Part shown: positions 24,329 through 32,575 of the stretch, one piece after another
Layout of the letters: each line of letters opens with the position of its first letter
How positions within the stretch are numbered: the first letter of the stretch is position 1
Origin: Clostridium sp. 28_12
GTDB lineage: Bacteria > Bacillota > Clostridia > TANB77 > CAG-508
Assembly: GCA_001916055.1 (NCBI GenBank)
Contig: MNRR01000048.1
Location: forward strand, 1-34,860
DNA: 34,860 bases
Direction: 5' to 3'
Made by a program: the position numbers and the translations under genes
The notes under the pieces: generated by a model
The model's database searches: none
The model's input: only the letters and a program-made list of their open reading frames with translations
Told to the model about the DNA's origin: nothing

Positions 24329-24750
24329 ATTTCACTAGATGAAGAATTAGAAGAAATGTATAGTTTTGGTAGATTGAATCCATATAATCCGTTTTGGGGA
24401 GGATTTGTCCATGAAAGTATAAAGAATGGAACATTTAAAAGATTTAAAAATACTAGAACAGATATATATTCATTAAATATTGAAGATGAACAGTATAATA
24501 GACTAGTGAAGATTATTAACCATTTTAAAAAAATAATTTTTATTGTGCTGAATTTGTAAAACATGTTTTAAAATCAGCAGGAATAACGTCAGTAGCGGAA
24601 TTGCCTGAAATAATAAAACCAGAAGATTTTAAAAAAATTGAAGGATTACAATTGGAATATAAAGGGATATTAAAGAAATATATCAAGAGAAATAAGCCTA
24701 AAATTAAAGATTTGATGAAATCTATGAATAATAAAATGAGTTATATATAA
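24329..24750 (+). pseudogene. Remnant of a papain-like (YiiX/C92-type) protein, broken
   Basis: Reading from 24329: SLDEELEEMYSFGRLNP and FWGGFVHESI up to a poly-A run near 24530. The frame then changes and runs NFYCAEFVKHVLKSAGI to a TAA at 24748-24750. The pieces look like the middle and end of a permuted papain-fold protein (FYCAEFV carrying the cysteine). The N-terminus with its histidine and about 20-25 residues between the two pieces appear missing. It has no start codon in good context and directly abuts the vanY stop. Family assignment is from memory of the pattern and is moderate. Confidence 0.65.
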
Positions 24751-24784
24751 AAGATTTAGTAATACTCTACTGAATCTTTTTTTT
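24749..24784 (+). terminator. Terminator before the ABC transporter
   Basis: AAAAGATTTAGTA (24749-24761) pairs with TACTGAATCTTTT (24768-24780) with one G-U pair, then TTTT. Confidence 0.85.
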
Positions 24785-24787
24785 GAT

Positions 24788-24827
24788 AGAGTCACTTTAG
24801 AGTCACATTTAAAGATTAAGATATAAT
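24788..24827 (+). promoter_or_regulatory. Activator-type promoter: 11-bp direct repeats at the -35 position
   Basis: AGAGTCACTTT (24788-24798) is followed directly by AGAGTCACATT (24799-24809), an exact 11-bp period. TATAAT lies at 24822-24827. The second repeat sits where a -35 hexamer should be (24799-24804, AGAGTC, a poor match). Tandem half-sites one helical turn apart overlapping a weak -35 are the usual site of an OmpR-type activator. Two such regulators are encoded nearby. Confidence 0.65.
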
Positions 24828-24854
24828 CAAATAATGAAAGGACGAGGATTAATT

Positions 24855-25538
24855 ATGGAAATTTTAAAAGTTGAAAATTTAAACAAAATTTATGGAAAAG
24901 GAGAAAACGAAGTAAAAGCAGTAAACAATATATCATTTTCAGTAGAAAAGGGAGAATTTGTTGCAATAGTAGGAGCATCTGGAAGCGGAAAATCAACATT
25001 ATTACATTTACTTGGAGGGGTAGACAGACCAACAAGTGGAAGAGTTTTTATAGATGGTCAAGATATTTATAAATTAAATGATGAACAACTTGCTATTTTT
25101 AGAAGAAGACAAGTAGGGTTAATATATCAATTTTATAATTTGATTCCAATATTAAATGTAGAAGAAAATATTACATTACCATGTAATTTAGATGGAAAAG
25201 AAGTAAAACAAGAAAAATTGGATGAAATGCTAAAAACATTGAAATTAGAAAATAGAAGAAAACATCTTCCAAATGAACTTTCAGGGGGACAACAGCAAAG
25301 GGTTTCAATAGGTAGAGCTATAATAAACAATCCAGCAATTATGTTAGCAGATGAGCCAACAGGAAATCTAGATAGTAAAGCATCTGAAGAAATTATTTCA
25401 TTATTAAGACTATCTAATAAAAAATATAATCAAACTGTTATTGTTATCACACATGATGAAAAAATAGCATTAGAGGCAGATAGAGTTATAACAATAGATG
25501 ATGGGAGGATTATAAAAGATGAAAAATGTTTTAAATAA
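24855..25538 (+). CDS. ABC transporter ATP-binding protein (MacB/LolD type)
   Basis: 227 residues from the ATG at 24855. The ATG at 24834 is at the expected transcription start, so I rejected it; AAGGACGAGGA precedes the chosen one. Walker A is GASGSGKST at 40-48, signature LSGGQQQ 142-148, Walker B with ADEPTGNLD 165-173, and H-loop ITHDE. GGVDRPTSG and YQFYNLIP are marks of the MacB/LolD/BceA subfamily that works with FtsX-fold permeases. It overlaps the permease gene by 20 nt, so the two are coupled. In the family these pumps expel or respond to antimicrobial peptides by mechanotransmission; the substrate here is unknown. Confidence 0.96.
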   Translation: MEILKVENLNKIYGKGENEVKAVNNISFSVEKGEFVAIVGASGSGKSTLLHLLGGVDRPTSGRVFIDGQDIYKLNDEQLAIFRRRQVGLIYQFYNLIPILNVEENITLPCNLDGKEVKQEKLDEMLKTLKLENRRKHLPNELSGGQQQRVSIGRAIINNPAIMLADEPTGNLDSKASEEIISLLRLSNKKYNQTVIVITHDEKIALEADRVITIDDGRIIKDEKCFK

Positions 25539-28134
25539 TTTTACAATAAGAAGTCTAAAATTAAATATCAAAAGAACAATTGCAACATGTATGGGAATTA
25601 TAATGTCAACTGCATTGATATGTGCAGTAGCAGGAGTATTTTCAAGCTTTCAACAAACACTTATACAACATGCAAAAGAATCTGATGGGAATTATCATGC
25701 AGTATTTTTTGATGTTAAACCGAATGAACAAAAATATATATTAGAAAACAGAAATGTAAAGAGCACATTTATTACGCAAGGAATTGGCTATTCCAAACTT
25801 GAAAAAGTTCAAAATGAATATAAACCATATTTGTATTTGATGGCATTTGATAAAGATGCATTAAATGATTGGGGATTAAAACTTGTAGAAGGAAGAATGC
25901 CAGAAAACTCTAATGAGATAGTAATTCCTAAACATTTAGAGTCAAATGGTGGAGTTACATATTACCATATTGGAGACAAATTAACTTTAAATATAGGAAA
26001 AAGATTAACTGAGGATGGAGAAGAGTTAAAACAAAACAATACATATAATAATTCAAAAGATGAAGGGGAAGAAGACTATGTTGCAGAACATTTAGAAGTA
26101 ACTCAATCAAGAGAATTTACAATAGTTGGTGTCATAGAAAGACCAAATATGGAAATAGAAGATTATAGTGCACCTGGGTACACAGTAATTACTTTGTTAG
26201 ATAATGAAAATAAGCAATTACCGGTGAATATTGCTGCAAAATATAAAAATATTAGAGAATCTTATAATATTACTAAAGATATTGAAAAACAATTAACAGA
26301 TGCAAAATATACTACAAATTCAGAATTATTAAGGTGGTCTGGAGTTACAAAAGATAGTGGAACATTACAAATGTTGTATTCTTTAGCCGGAATAGTAATT
26401 GGAATAATAATTATTTCTAGTGTATTTGTAATAAGGAACAGTTTTGCAATTTCTATAACAGAGAAAATGAAACAATATGGCATGTTGTCAAGTATAGGTG
26501 CAACTAAAAAACAGATTAAGAAAAATGTACTATTTGAGGGAATGCTTTTAGGTTTAATATCAATACCAATAGGAATACTTTGTGGAGTATTAGCAACATT
26601 TATTTTAATGAGAGTTTCAACTGAATTAGTTGGAAAAAGCGTATTTACAAATGAAGTTGAATTTGTATTTAGTATGCCATATTGGGCAGTTATAATAAGT
26701 ATAACTTTAGGATTTGTAACAATTTATTTATCTTGTATATTTTCTGCTAGAAGAGCAGCAAAGATATCACCAATAGATGCAATCAGAAGCAATACTGATA
26801 TAAAAATAAAATCAAAGAAAATTAAATGTCCAAAATTAGTTTCAAAAATATTTGGAATTGGTGGAGAAATTGCATATAAAAATTTAAAAAGAAACAAAAA
26901 GAAATATAGAACTACTGTTATTTCACTTGTAGTAAGTATTACAGTATTTATATCTTTAAGCACATTCTTGAATTATGCTTTTGGAATGACAGGAATTTAT
27001 TATAAAGAAATGGATTATAATATTACTATTTATTCAAGTTACTCAGACTATCAAAAAAATGATGAAAATAGTGCAAAAAACACTTATGAGTATTACCAAA
27101 AACTTATGGAAAATTCCAATGTAGATAAATATGCAATAATGAGAACACTATCATTGGATAAATGCAATATAGAGCAATTTGCAACAGAGGAATTTAAAAA
27201 GTATTATAAAGAAAGCTATTCAGCTTCAATAGATGAAGCCATGACTATTTCAATTACTTCAATAGGGAATGAAGCATATAGAGAGTATGTGAAAAAAATT
27301 GGTGGAAAATATGATGATTATAAAGATTCTATTATTTATTGTGATGATTCTAGTATTTATACATATGACAATGAAAGCCAAAAATCAGAAAGGATGATTC
27401 CATTTAATTTTAAAGAAAATGATGTTGTAAAAGGTATAACAGTAGGAAATGAAGAAGTAAACCTAAAAATAGCTAAAATTTCAGACCAAAGTCCTTTAGA
27501 TGCAAATAGATATACTTTTTCTGGAACATTTTTGGTAAGTGATGAATTTATGGATAAATTAAAAGATTATGGTTGTTATAGTGCATATGTAAATGCAAGT
27601 AATGCAGAAGAATTTTGTAAAAAACTAGATGAAGAAGAAACTAGACTTGCAAAAGAAGGAATAAAACTTAATTATACAAATTACAAAGAAGAAGCCGAAC
27701 AACAAAATAAAATGGTTCTTCTTATATCAATATTTTTATATGGATTTATTATTGTAATTACACTAATTGGTGTAACAAATATTTTTAATACAATAACAAC
27801 AAATATGAATTTAAGAAGTAAAGAATTTGCAATGTTAAAATCAATTGGTATGACTAAAAAAGAGTTTGATAAAATGATTAATTTGGAAAGTGTATTTTAT
27901 GGTGTGAAGTCTTTAATAATAGGAATTGCTTTAGGTTCTGGTATTTCTTATTGGATTTATAAAATTTCAATTGGAAGCCAAGCAACAGAAAATTTGAAAT
28001 TTGTTTACCCAACTAAAGCTGTTATAATTTCTGTTGTATTTATTGCTGTTATTGTTGGCATTATTATGAGATATTCTTTGAATAAAATTAATAAGCAAAA
28101 TATTATTGAGACTATTAGAAATGATAATATTTAA
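25519..28134 (+). CDS. ABC transporter permease, double FtsX domain
   Basis: 871 residues. TM1 is near 19-40 and a large extracellular domain spans about 41-285. Three TM helices follow (about 286-307, 335-360 and 385-412), with GMLSSIGATKKQIKKNVLFEG as the cytosolic FtsX motif between helices. The second half repeats the plan: TM near 463-485, a second extracellular domain about 486-735, then three TM helices with a matching FAMLKSIGMTKKEFDKM. Two FtsX cores and two ectodomains are as in the large VEX/peptide-exporter permeases. GGGAGG lies inside the ATPase 3' end. Confidence 0.93.
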   Translation: MKNVLNNFTIRSLKLNIKRTIATCMGIIMSTALICAVAGVFSSFQQTLIQHAKESDGNYHAVFFDVKPNEQKYILENRNVKSTFITQGIGYSKLEKVQNEYKPYLYLMAFDKDALNDWGLKLVEGRMPENSNEIVIPKHLESNGGVTYYHIGDKLTLNIGKRLTEDGEELKQNNTYNNSKDEGEEDYVAEHLEVTQSREFTIVGVIERPNMEIEDYSAPGYTVITLLDNENKQLPVNIAAKYKNIRESYNITKDIEKQLTDAKYTTNSELLRWSGVTKDSGTLQMLYSLAGIVIGIIIISSVFVIRNSFAISITEKMKQYGMLSSIGATKKQIKKNVLFEGMLLGLISIPIGILCGVLATFILMRVSTELVGKSVFTNEVEFVFSMPYWAVIISITLGFVTIYLSCIFSARRAAKISPIDAIRSNTDIKIKSKKIKCPKLVSKIFGIGGEIAYKNLKRNKKKYRTTVISLVVSITVFISLSTFLNYAFGMTGIYYKEMDYNITIYSSYSDYQKNDENSAKNTYEYYQKLMENSNVDKYAIMRTLSLDKCNIEQFATEEFKKYYKESYSASIDEAMTISITSIGNEAYREYVKKIGGKYDDYKDSIIYCDDSSIYTYDNESQKSERMIPFNFKENDVVKGITVGNEEVNLKIAKISDQSPLDANRYTFSGTFLVSDEFMDKLKDYGCYSAYVNASNAEEFCKKLDEEETRLAKEGIKLNYTNYKEEAEQQNKMVLLISIFLYGFIIVITLIGVTNIFNTITTNMNLRSKEFAMLKSIGMTKKEFDKMINLESVFYGVKSLIIGIALGSGISYWIYKISIGSQATENLKFVYPTKAVIISVVFIAVIVGIIMRYSLNKINKQNIIETIRNDNI

Positions 28135-28197
28135 CTAAAATACTTTCTTTTCCAAATGTTTTATGATAAAATAGCGATATAGTTTGGAGGGAAAAGT

Positions 28198-28974
28198 ATG
28201 ATAGAAAATATAGAAGGAACTACAATAAATATAAGAATTCAAGATGAAGAAATAGCACTACCTAATGAAATAAAAAGAAAAATAGAAGAATTTTGGAATA
28301 AATGTAAAACAGAAAATCCTAATTTATGGAATGGGGAGTTAATGTGTGTTGGCGAATATAAAAAAGAGGGAAAAGAAATAGAAATTGTTTGTAAAAAAAC
28401 AAATTATGCACATTATTTATATGATGAAAGAATTGGACTAAGTAAAGAATATGCATGTAGCAGTTTAGTTGCAGGGTGTTTAATAGAAACTAGTGATAAT
28501 TATTACATAGTAGGAGAGTTAGCAGATAATACTTCATTTCCACATTGTATGCAAATATCAGGAGGAAGTGCAGATAATAATGACATAAAAGATGGAAAAA
28601 TAGATATATTTAATACAATAATAAGAGAATGTAAAGAAGAGTTAAACATCAATTTGCAAGATAAAAAAATGGTAGAAAACTTTCATATAAATTATATATG
28701 TCTTCCTAAAGAGAAAGTTCATACATATATTTTATATGCAAAAGCACAATTAAATATGAATAAGCTACAAATGCAAGAGTATTATGAAAAATATTTAGAA
28801 TATTTAAAAGAAAACAATTTAGAAATAGAATTTGGAAAACTTCATTTTATAAAAAAAGGAAAAACAACAGAAGAATTAGAAAAGTTTACAAATCCCAAAA
28901 GAGACTATTTAAAGAATTTATTAGAAATGGATAGCCAACATTCGAGAAAATCATCAGAAATACAAGACAGATAG
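28198..28974 (+). CDS. NUDIX-like hydrolase, divergent
   Basis: 258 residues. A degenerate NUDIX box is visible: QISGGSADNN at about 120-129 followed after an acidic insert by TIIRECKEELNI (about 139-150), matching RExxEExGU, whose glutamates bind Mg2+. The G-x5-E part is stretched. The preceding SLVAGCLIETSDNYYIVG and following HTYILYAKAQ fit NUDIX strands. The N-terminal 70 residues and a Glu/Lys-rich C-terminal helix are extra. Probable nucleoside-diphosphate-X hydrolase; substrate unknown. GGAGGG precedes the ATG. It has its own unit between permease and regulator genes, with terminator behind. Confidence 0.72.
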   Translation: MIENIEGTTINIRIQDEEIALPNEIKRKIEEFWNKCKTENPNLWNGELMCVGEYKKEGKEIEIVCKKTNYAHYLYDERIGLSKEYACSSLVAGCLIETSDNYYIVGELADNTSFPHCMQISGGSADNNDIKDGKIDIFNTIIRECKEELNINLQDKKMVENFHINYICLPKEKVHTYILYAKAQLNMNKLQMQEYYEKYLEYLKENNLEIEFGKLHFIKKGKTTEELEKFTNPKRDYLKNLLEMDSQHSRKSSEIQDR

Positions 28975-29022
28975 AATAAAAGAGGAGAAGATTTATGTTT
29001 TAAACTTTCTCTTCTTTTATTT
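28975..29022 (+). terminator. Terminator after the NUDIX-like gene
   Basis: AATAAAAGAGGAGAAG (28975-28990) pairs with CTTTCTCTTCTTTTATT (29005-29021), an A/T-rich long stem ending in a T-rich strand. Confidence 0.75.
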
Positions 29023-29092
29023 GTGTGAAAAAAACATTTTATATGAATTAATAAAAACTTAATAATTTCTCTATTTTTTATTAATAAAAATC

Positions 29093-29101
29093 TGTTATAA
29101 T
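29093..29101 (+). promoter_or_regulatory. Extended -10 promoter of the second two-component operon
   Basis: TGTTATAAT at 29093-29101; the -35 region (ATTTTT near 29073) is poor, so the TG extension or an activator may compensate. The start codon at 29130 has AAGGAAGGGAT upstream. Confidence 0.55.
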
Positions 29102-29129
29102 ATAAAATGAAAAAGGAAGGGATAAAAAC

Positions 29130-29846
29130 ATGTACAAGATATTAGTAGTAGATGATGATAAGGAAATAGTAAAAGCAATTGAAATATATTTAGGAAAAGA
29201 AAACTATGAAATAATAAAAGCATATGATGGAGAACAAGCATTAAAAGAAATAAAGAAAAACGAAATACAATTAATAATATTAGATGTAATGATGCCTAAA
29301 AAGGATGGAATAGAAACACTTGAAGAAATAAGAAGAGATAAAAATATACCAGTGATAATGCTATCAGCGAAATCAGAAGACATAGACAAAATAAATGGGT
29401 TAAATATAGGGGCTGATGATTATGTGACCAAACCATTTAATCCAATAGAATTAATAGCAAGAATAAATGCACTAATAAGAAGATATACCAAATTAGGAAG
29501 TTCAATAAATGAATCCGCTTCTAAAAGTGAAACATCAAATATCAATATCATTCAAGATGGAGAACTGATAATAAATGACGAACTAAAGCAAGTTATAGTA
29601 GATGGAAAAGAAGTAAAACTAACGCCCACTGAATACAACATATTAAAATTTTTGACCAAAAACAAAGGAAAAGTATTTTCAATTGAAGATATATACACAA
29701 ATGTATGGGATGGAGAATGTTATGCAGCAGAAAATGTAATTGCAGTACATATAAGACACATAAGAGAAAAAATTGAAATAAATCCTAAAGAACCTAAATA
29801 TCTAAAAGTAATTTGGGGAATAGGCTATAAAGTTGAAGCGTTATAA
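29130..29846 (+). CDS. OmpR/PhoB-family response regulator (second system)
   Basis: 238 residues. The receiver has D8-D9, phosphoacceptor D52 (ILDVMMPKKDG), S79 and K101 (VTKPF). A longer, Ser/Asn/Glu-rich linker (about 122-140) leads to a winged-helix domain with LTPTEYNILKFL, NVWDGECYAAENVIAVHIRH and VIWGIGYKVE. The partner kinase follows after 77 bp; most of this gap is filled by two copies of a 33-bp repeat that has a third copy inside the kinase gene. DNA target unknown; the ABC transporter promoter at 24788 is a candidate. Confidence 0.95.
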   Translation: MYKILVVDDDKEIVKAIEIYLGKENYEIIKAYDGEQALKEIKKNEIQLIILDVMMPKKDGIETLEEIRRDKNIPVIMLSAKSEDIDKINGLNIGADDYVTKPFNPIELIARINALIRRYTKLGSSINESASKSETSNINIIQDGELIINDELKQVIVDGKEVKLTPTEYNILKFLTKNKGKVFSIEDIYTNVWDGECYAAENVIAVHIRHIREKIEINPKEPKYLKVIWGIGYKVEAL

Positions 29847-29914
29847 TTGCACGGAAAAAAAGCGATCTCAGGTGTGCAAAATTGCACGGAAAAAAAGCGG
29901 AATAAAATGTGCAG
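29847..29914. repeat. Two tandem copies of a 33-bp repeat (period 35)
   Basis: Copy 1 (29847-29879) and copy 2 (29882-29914) share TTGCACGGAAAAAAAGCG. Each then has 9 variable bases and ends in GTGCAA or GTGCAG, so each unit has 6-bp inverted ends (TTGCAC...GTGCAA). The second copy abuts the AGGAGGT ribosome site of the kinase. A third copy is at 31727-31759. Confidence 0.85.
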
Positions 29915-29923
29915 GAGGTAGAA

Positions 29924-31981
29924 ATGAAGAAAAATAAGTTTTTTGAAGGAATTAGTTATGGTGTATTATCAATAACAATAATAGCATTAATATTATCTAT
30001 TATGTGTATAGCTATAAAAAATTCTAAATATTTTAGTGAAGAGAAATATTTTAACTCTGAAAGTTTTTCATATGATTATTTGATGACTTTAAGAGAGATT
30101 TCTAATGAACTAATACATAATAATAGTTCATATAATTGCATAAAAGACGGAGAAATGGAAATATATCATTTATATGATTCTTCTGAATATACAAGTTATT
30201 CAGAGTTAAAAGATATGAACTTTTTGATTATATATAAAAACAAAGCTATTACGAATATAAATGCAAACACAATTGATGAAATAGACCAAAGTAAAAAAGT
30301 CGATATTTTAAATGGAAATATACAAACAGATTCTCAAAGTATTTCTAGATATGGCAACAAGTATCTGAATAACTTTATAATTACATATTATACAACAGAT
30401 ACTAACAAAACAGATACTACACTTGTAGATGGTCGCTATATAGAATACATTACGGCAAATATAAAGGAATTTGAAATATATAGTTCTTATAAAGAAGAAT
30501 TGAATCAGAATTTTGAAAGAAAAATTGCATTAAACTTTCTAAACACAGTAAAACCAATAAATGATAATGCATATGTGATTTTTCCAGCTAGTTCAATATT
30601 AACAATACTACTTATTATATATTTAGTAATTTCTGTTGGACATAGTGATGAAGTTAAAAAAGTTGAAATGAACAGCTTTGACAATATTCCAATAGAAATA
30701 GTTATATTTTTTGCAATGTTAATAAGTTGTATACCATTTGTAATGTTAGAAGTCGCTGAAAATAATTATGATGCGATAATCTCAATTGCGATAACTGCAT
30801 ATTTTGTAATATATATATGTTCAGTAATAACTATGACAACTATAATAAAAAGAATAAAAGCAAAACAATTTCTTAGAACATCTATAATAGGCAAGATTTT
30901 GATATGGTGGTTACAAATTTGCAAAAAAATAGTTAACAAGATAAAAGACATATGGAAAACAATTACATATTCAGCCAAAACAACATCAAAGGTTATAATT
31001 TCTGCTAGTATAATGATTTTCTTATGGATAGTAATTGCTTTAATATTTGAAAACAGTAGGACATTTCCGCTAGTAGTGGTTGCATTTTTGTGTTTTTGTA
31101 TATATAAAGTTATAAAAATTTCAAAAGAATATTCGCAAATAGAAAACAAACTAAAAGAGATATATGACGGAAATAATAAAAATGAATTGAACCAAAATGA
31201 ATTTTCAATGCTATTCAAAAGTTCTGTAACATATCTAAATGATATTTCAAATGGATTTGAAAATGCTGTTCAGGAAAGAATGAAAAGTGAAAGAATGAAA
31301 GCTGAACTAATTACAAATGTTTCACATGATATTAAAACACCATTAACTTCTATAATTAACTATGTTGATTTATTAAAGCAAGAAAATATTCAAAATTCAA
31401 AAGCTGAGGAATATATAGAAATATTAGATAATAAGTCACAAAGATTAAAAAAACTCACAGAAGATTTAGTAGAAGCTTCTAAAATATCAACAGGTAATAT
31501 ATCTTTAAAGCTTGAAAAAATTAATGTAGTAGAGCTTATAAAACAGGCAACAGGAGAATTTGAAGATAAATTCAAAAAACATGAATTAGAAGTTATAGTT
31601 AATTCTGCTGATGATGAAATAAATATTATGGCAGATAGTAGATATATGTATAGAATAATAGAAAACTTGTATAGCAATATTTCGAAATATGCATTAGAGA
31701 ATTCACGAGTATATATTGATGTAAAAAGGAACGGAAAAAAAGCGTTTTCAGATGTGCAAAATTTGAGTATAGAAATAAAAAATATTTCTAAAGATAGACT
31801 CAATATTTCAGCAGAGGAACTAATGCAAAGGTTTGTTAGAGGAGATAAATCCAGAACAACAGAAGGAAGCGGACTTGGAATTTCTATTGCACAGAATTTA
31901 ACAGAGTTACAGAATGGAAAATTTGAATTGACACTAGATGGAGACTTATTTAAAGTGAAAATGGAATTTGTAGAGGTTTAA
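29924..31981 (+). CDS. Sensor histidine kinase, multi-TM, with an in-frame 33-bp repeat
   Basis: 685 residues from the ATG at 29924 (AGGAGGT at 29913-29919; the GTG at 29909 lies upstream of this site and is rejected). TM1 is at about 12-34 and an extracellular domain at about 35-215. A cluster of about five TM helices follows between 216 and 400. The kinase core has H468 in NVSHDIKTPLTSIINYVD. Residues 640-685 include RFVRGDKSRTTEGSGLGIS, the family's G2 region. Residues 602-612 (RNGKKAFSDVQ) are encoded by 31727-31759, a copy of the repeat found twice upstream of the gene. It sits in a loop between ATPase strands (IDVK and IEIKNIS). Confidence 0.94.
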   Translation: MKKNKFFEGISYGVLSITIIALILSIMCIAIKNSKYFSEEKYFNSESFSYDYLMTLREISNELIHNNSSYNCIKDGEMEIYHLYDSSEYTSYSELKDMNFLIIYKNKAITNINANTIDEIDQSKKVDILNGNIQTDSQSISRYGNKYLNNFIITYYTTDTNKTDTTLVDGRYIEYITANIKEFEIYSSYKEELNQNFERKIALNFLNTVKPINDNAYVIFPASSILTILLIIYLVISVGHSDEVKKVEMNSFDNIPIEIVIFFAMLISCIPFVMLEVAENNYDAIISIAITAYFVIYICSVITMTTIIKRIKAKQFLRTSIIGKILIWWLQICKKIVNKIKDIWKTITYSAKTTSKVIISASIMIFLWIVIALIFENSRTFPLVVVAFLCFCIYKVIKISKEYSQIENKLKEIYDGNNKNELNQNEFSMLFKSSVTYLNDISNGFENAVQERMKSERMKAELITNVSHDIKTPLTSIINYVDLLKQENIQNSKAEEYIEILDNKSQRLKKLTEDLVEASKISTGNISLKLEKINVVELIKQATGEFEDKFKKHELEVIVNSADDEINIMADSRYMYRIIENLYSNISKYALENSRVYIDVKRNGKKAFSDVQNLSIEIKNISKDRLNISAEELMQRFVRGDKSRTTEGSGLGISIAQNLTELQNGKFELTLDGDLFKVKMEFVEV
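31727..31759. repeat. Third copy of the 33-bp repeat, inside the kinase gene
   Basis: CGGAAAAAAAGCG, then TTTTCAGAT, then GTGCAA: the 12-nt core GGAAAAAAAGCG and the 3' end are identical to the copies at 29847 and 29882. The first six bases (AGGAAC) differ from TTGCAC except for the last two. Thirty-three bases is exactly 11 codons, and the copy begins on a codon boundary. Confidence 0.8.
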
Positions 31982-32016
31982 ATTTCTAAAAGTTGCATCC
32001 AAACTGAAAAAAAGGC

Positions 32017-32046
32017 TTGCCAAATAAAGCCTATATATGTTATAAT
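32017..32046 (+). promoter_or_regulatory. Promoter of the two-TM protein pair
   Basis: TTGCCA (32017-32022), 18-bp spacer, TATAAT (32041-32046) with TGT before it. The leader of about 75 nt has an ACTCC/GGAGT hairpin and ends with AAGGAGG. The -35 lies inside a small AGGCTT/AAGCCT inverted repeat. Confidence 0.65.
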
Positions 32047-32125
32047 TATTATGTTACCAATAAAACTCCATTTTTCATCGGAGTACATGCCGCAAAGTAA
32101 AAAAATTTTTAAGGAGGAAAACAAA

Positions 32126-32575
32126 ATGGCAAGAAAAGAGAATTTGGTAAAAGCACTGTTTATTCTGGCGTGTCTGAGTATTTTAGACTTAACCAGAAAA
32201 TTTTCAGTAGGAGGTAGCATGAGTTCCTCAATGACTGGATTTATGAGTATATGCTACATACTAGCTACTATAGAGGTAATGACCTTTATAATGGCAGCAA
32301 TTATGGACAGCAGAGACTTCCGGGAATATGAAATTGGCTTCAAAAAACTGAAAGACCTGCAGAGAAAATGGTCTGATGCATATTTCAAAAATGAAACCGA
32401 GAAAATTACAGGTATTGAAGATGAAATCTCACAGACAGCAAATTATTTGTTAGAAATGGGTTTTGAGTTCATTTCAACATCCAGGTTTGGAACAAGAAGA
32501 AATGACAGCATCAACGAGATGGTAGTAGAAACAAGAAAAATACTAGAGAGCTTGGGAACGGATGAGAACTTATGA
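32126..32575 (+). CDS. Small two-TM membrane protein with cytosolic helical tail (A)
   Basis: 149 residues from the ATG at 32126 with AAGGAGG 7 nt upstream; an in-frame ATG at 32051 lies within the leader and lacks a ribosome site. TM1 is at about 7-22 and TM2 about 38-60, then a charged helical cytosolic domain to the end. Family not recognised. It overlaps the next gene by 4 nt (ATGA), and the next product has the same plan, so the pair is likely a heteromeric complex or an old duplication. Its codon use (CTG, GCG, CGG, ACC) is somewhat GC-richer than that of its partner. Confidence 0.75.
   Translation: MARKENLVKALFILACLSILDLTRKFSVGGSMSSSMTGFMSICYILATIEVMTFIMAAIMDSRDFREYEIGFKKLKDLQRKWSDAYFKNETEKITGIEDEISQTANYLLEMGFEFISTSRFGTRRNDSINEMVVETRKILESLGTDENL

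Noticed and set aside
24834..24854. Upstream ATG start for the ABC ATPase
   Set aside because: It lies at the expected transcription start without a ribosome site. The ATG at 24855 has AAGGACGAGGA in front.
29847..29914. Two spaced repeats that might be a mini CRISPR array
   Set aside because: Only two tandem units, separated by 2 bp rather than by spacers of about 30 bp, no cas genes, and a third copy lies inside a coding region.
32012..32032. AGGCTT/AAGCCT inverted repeat as terminator for the second kinase gene
   Set aside because: No U-tract follows and it overlaps the next promoter. An operator is possible but unsupported.
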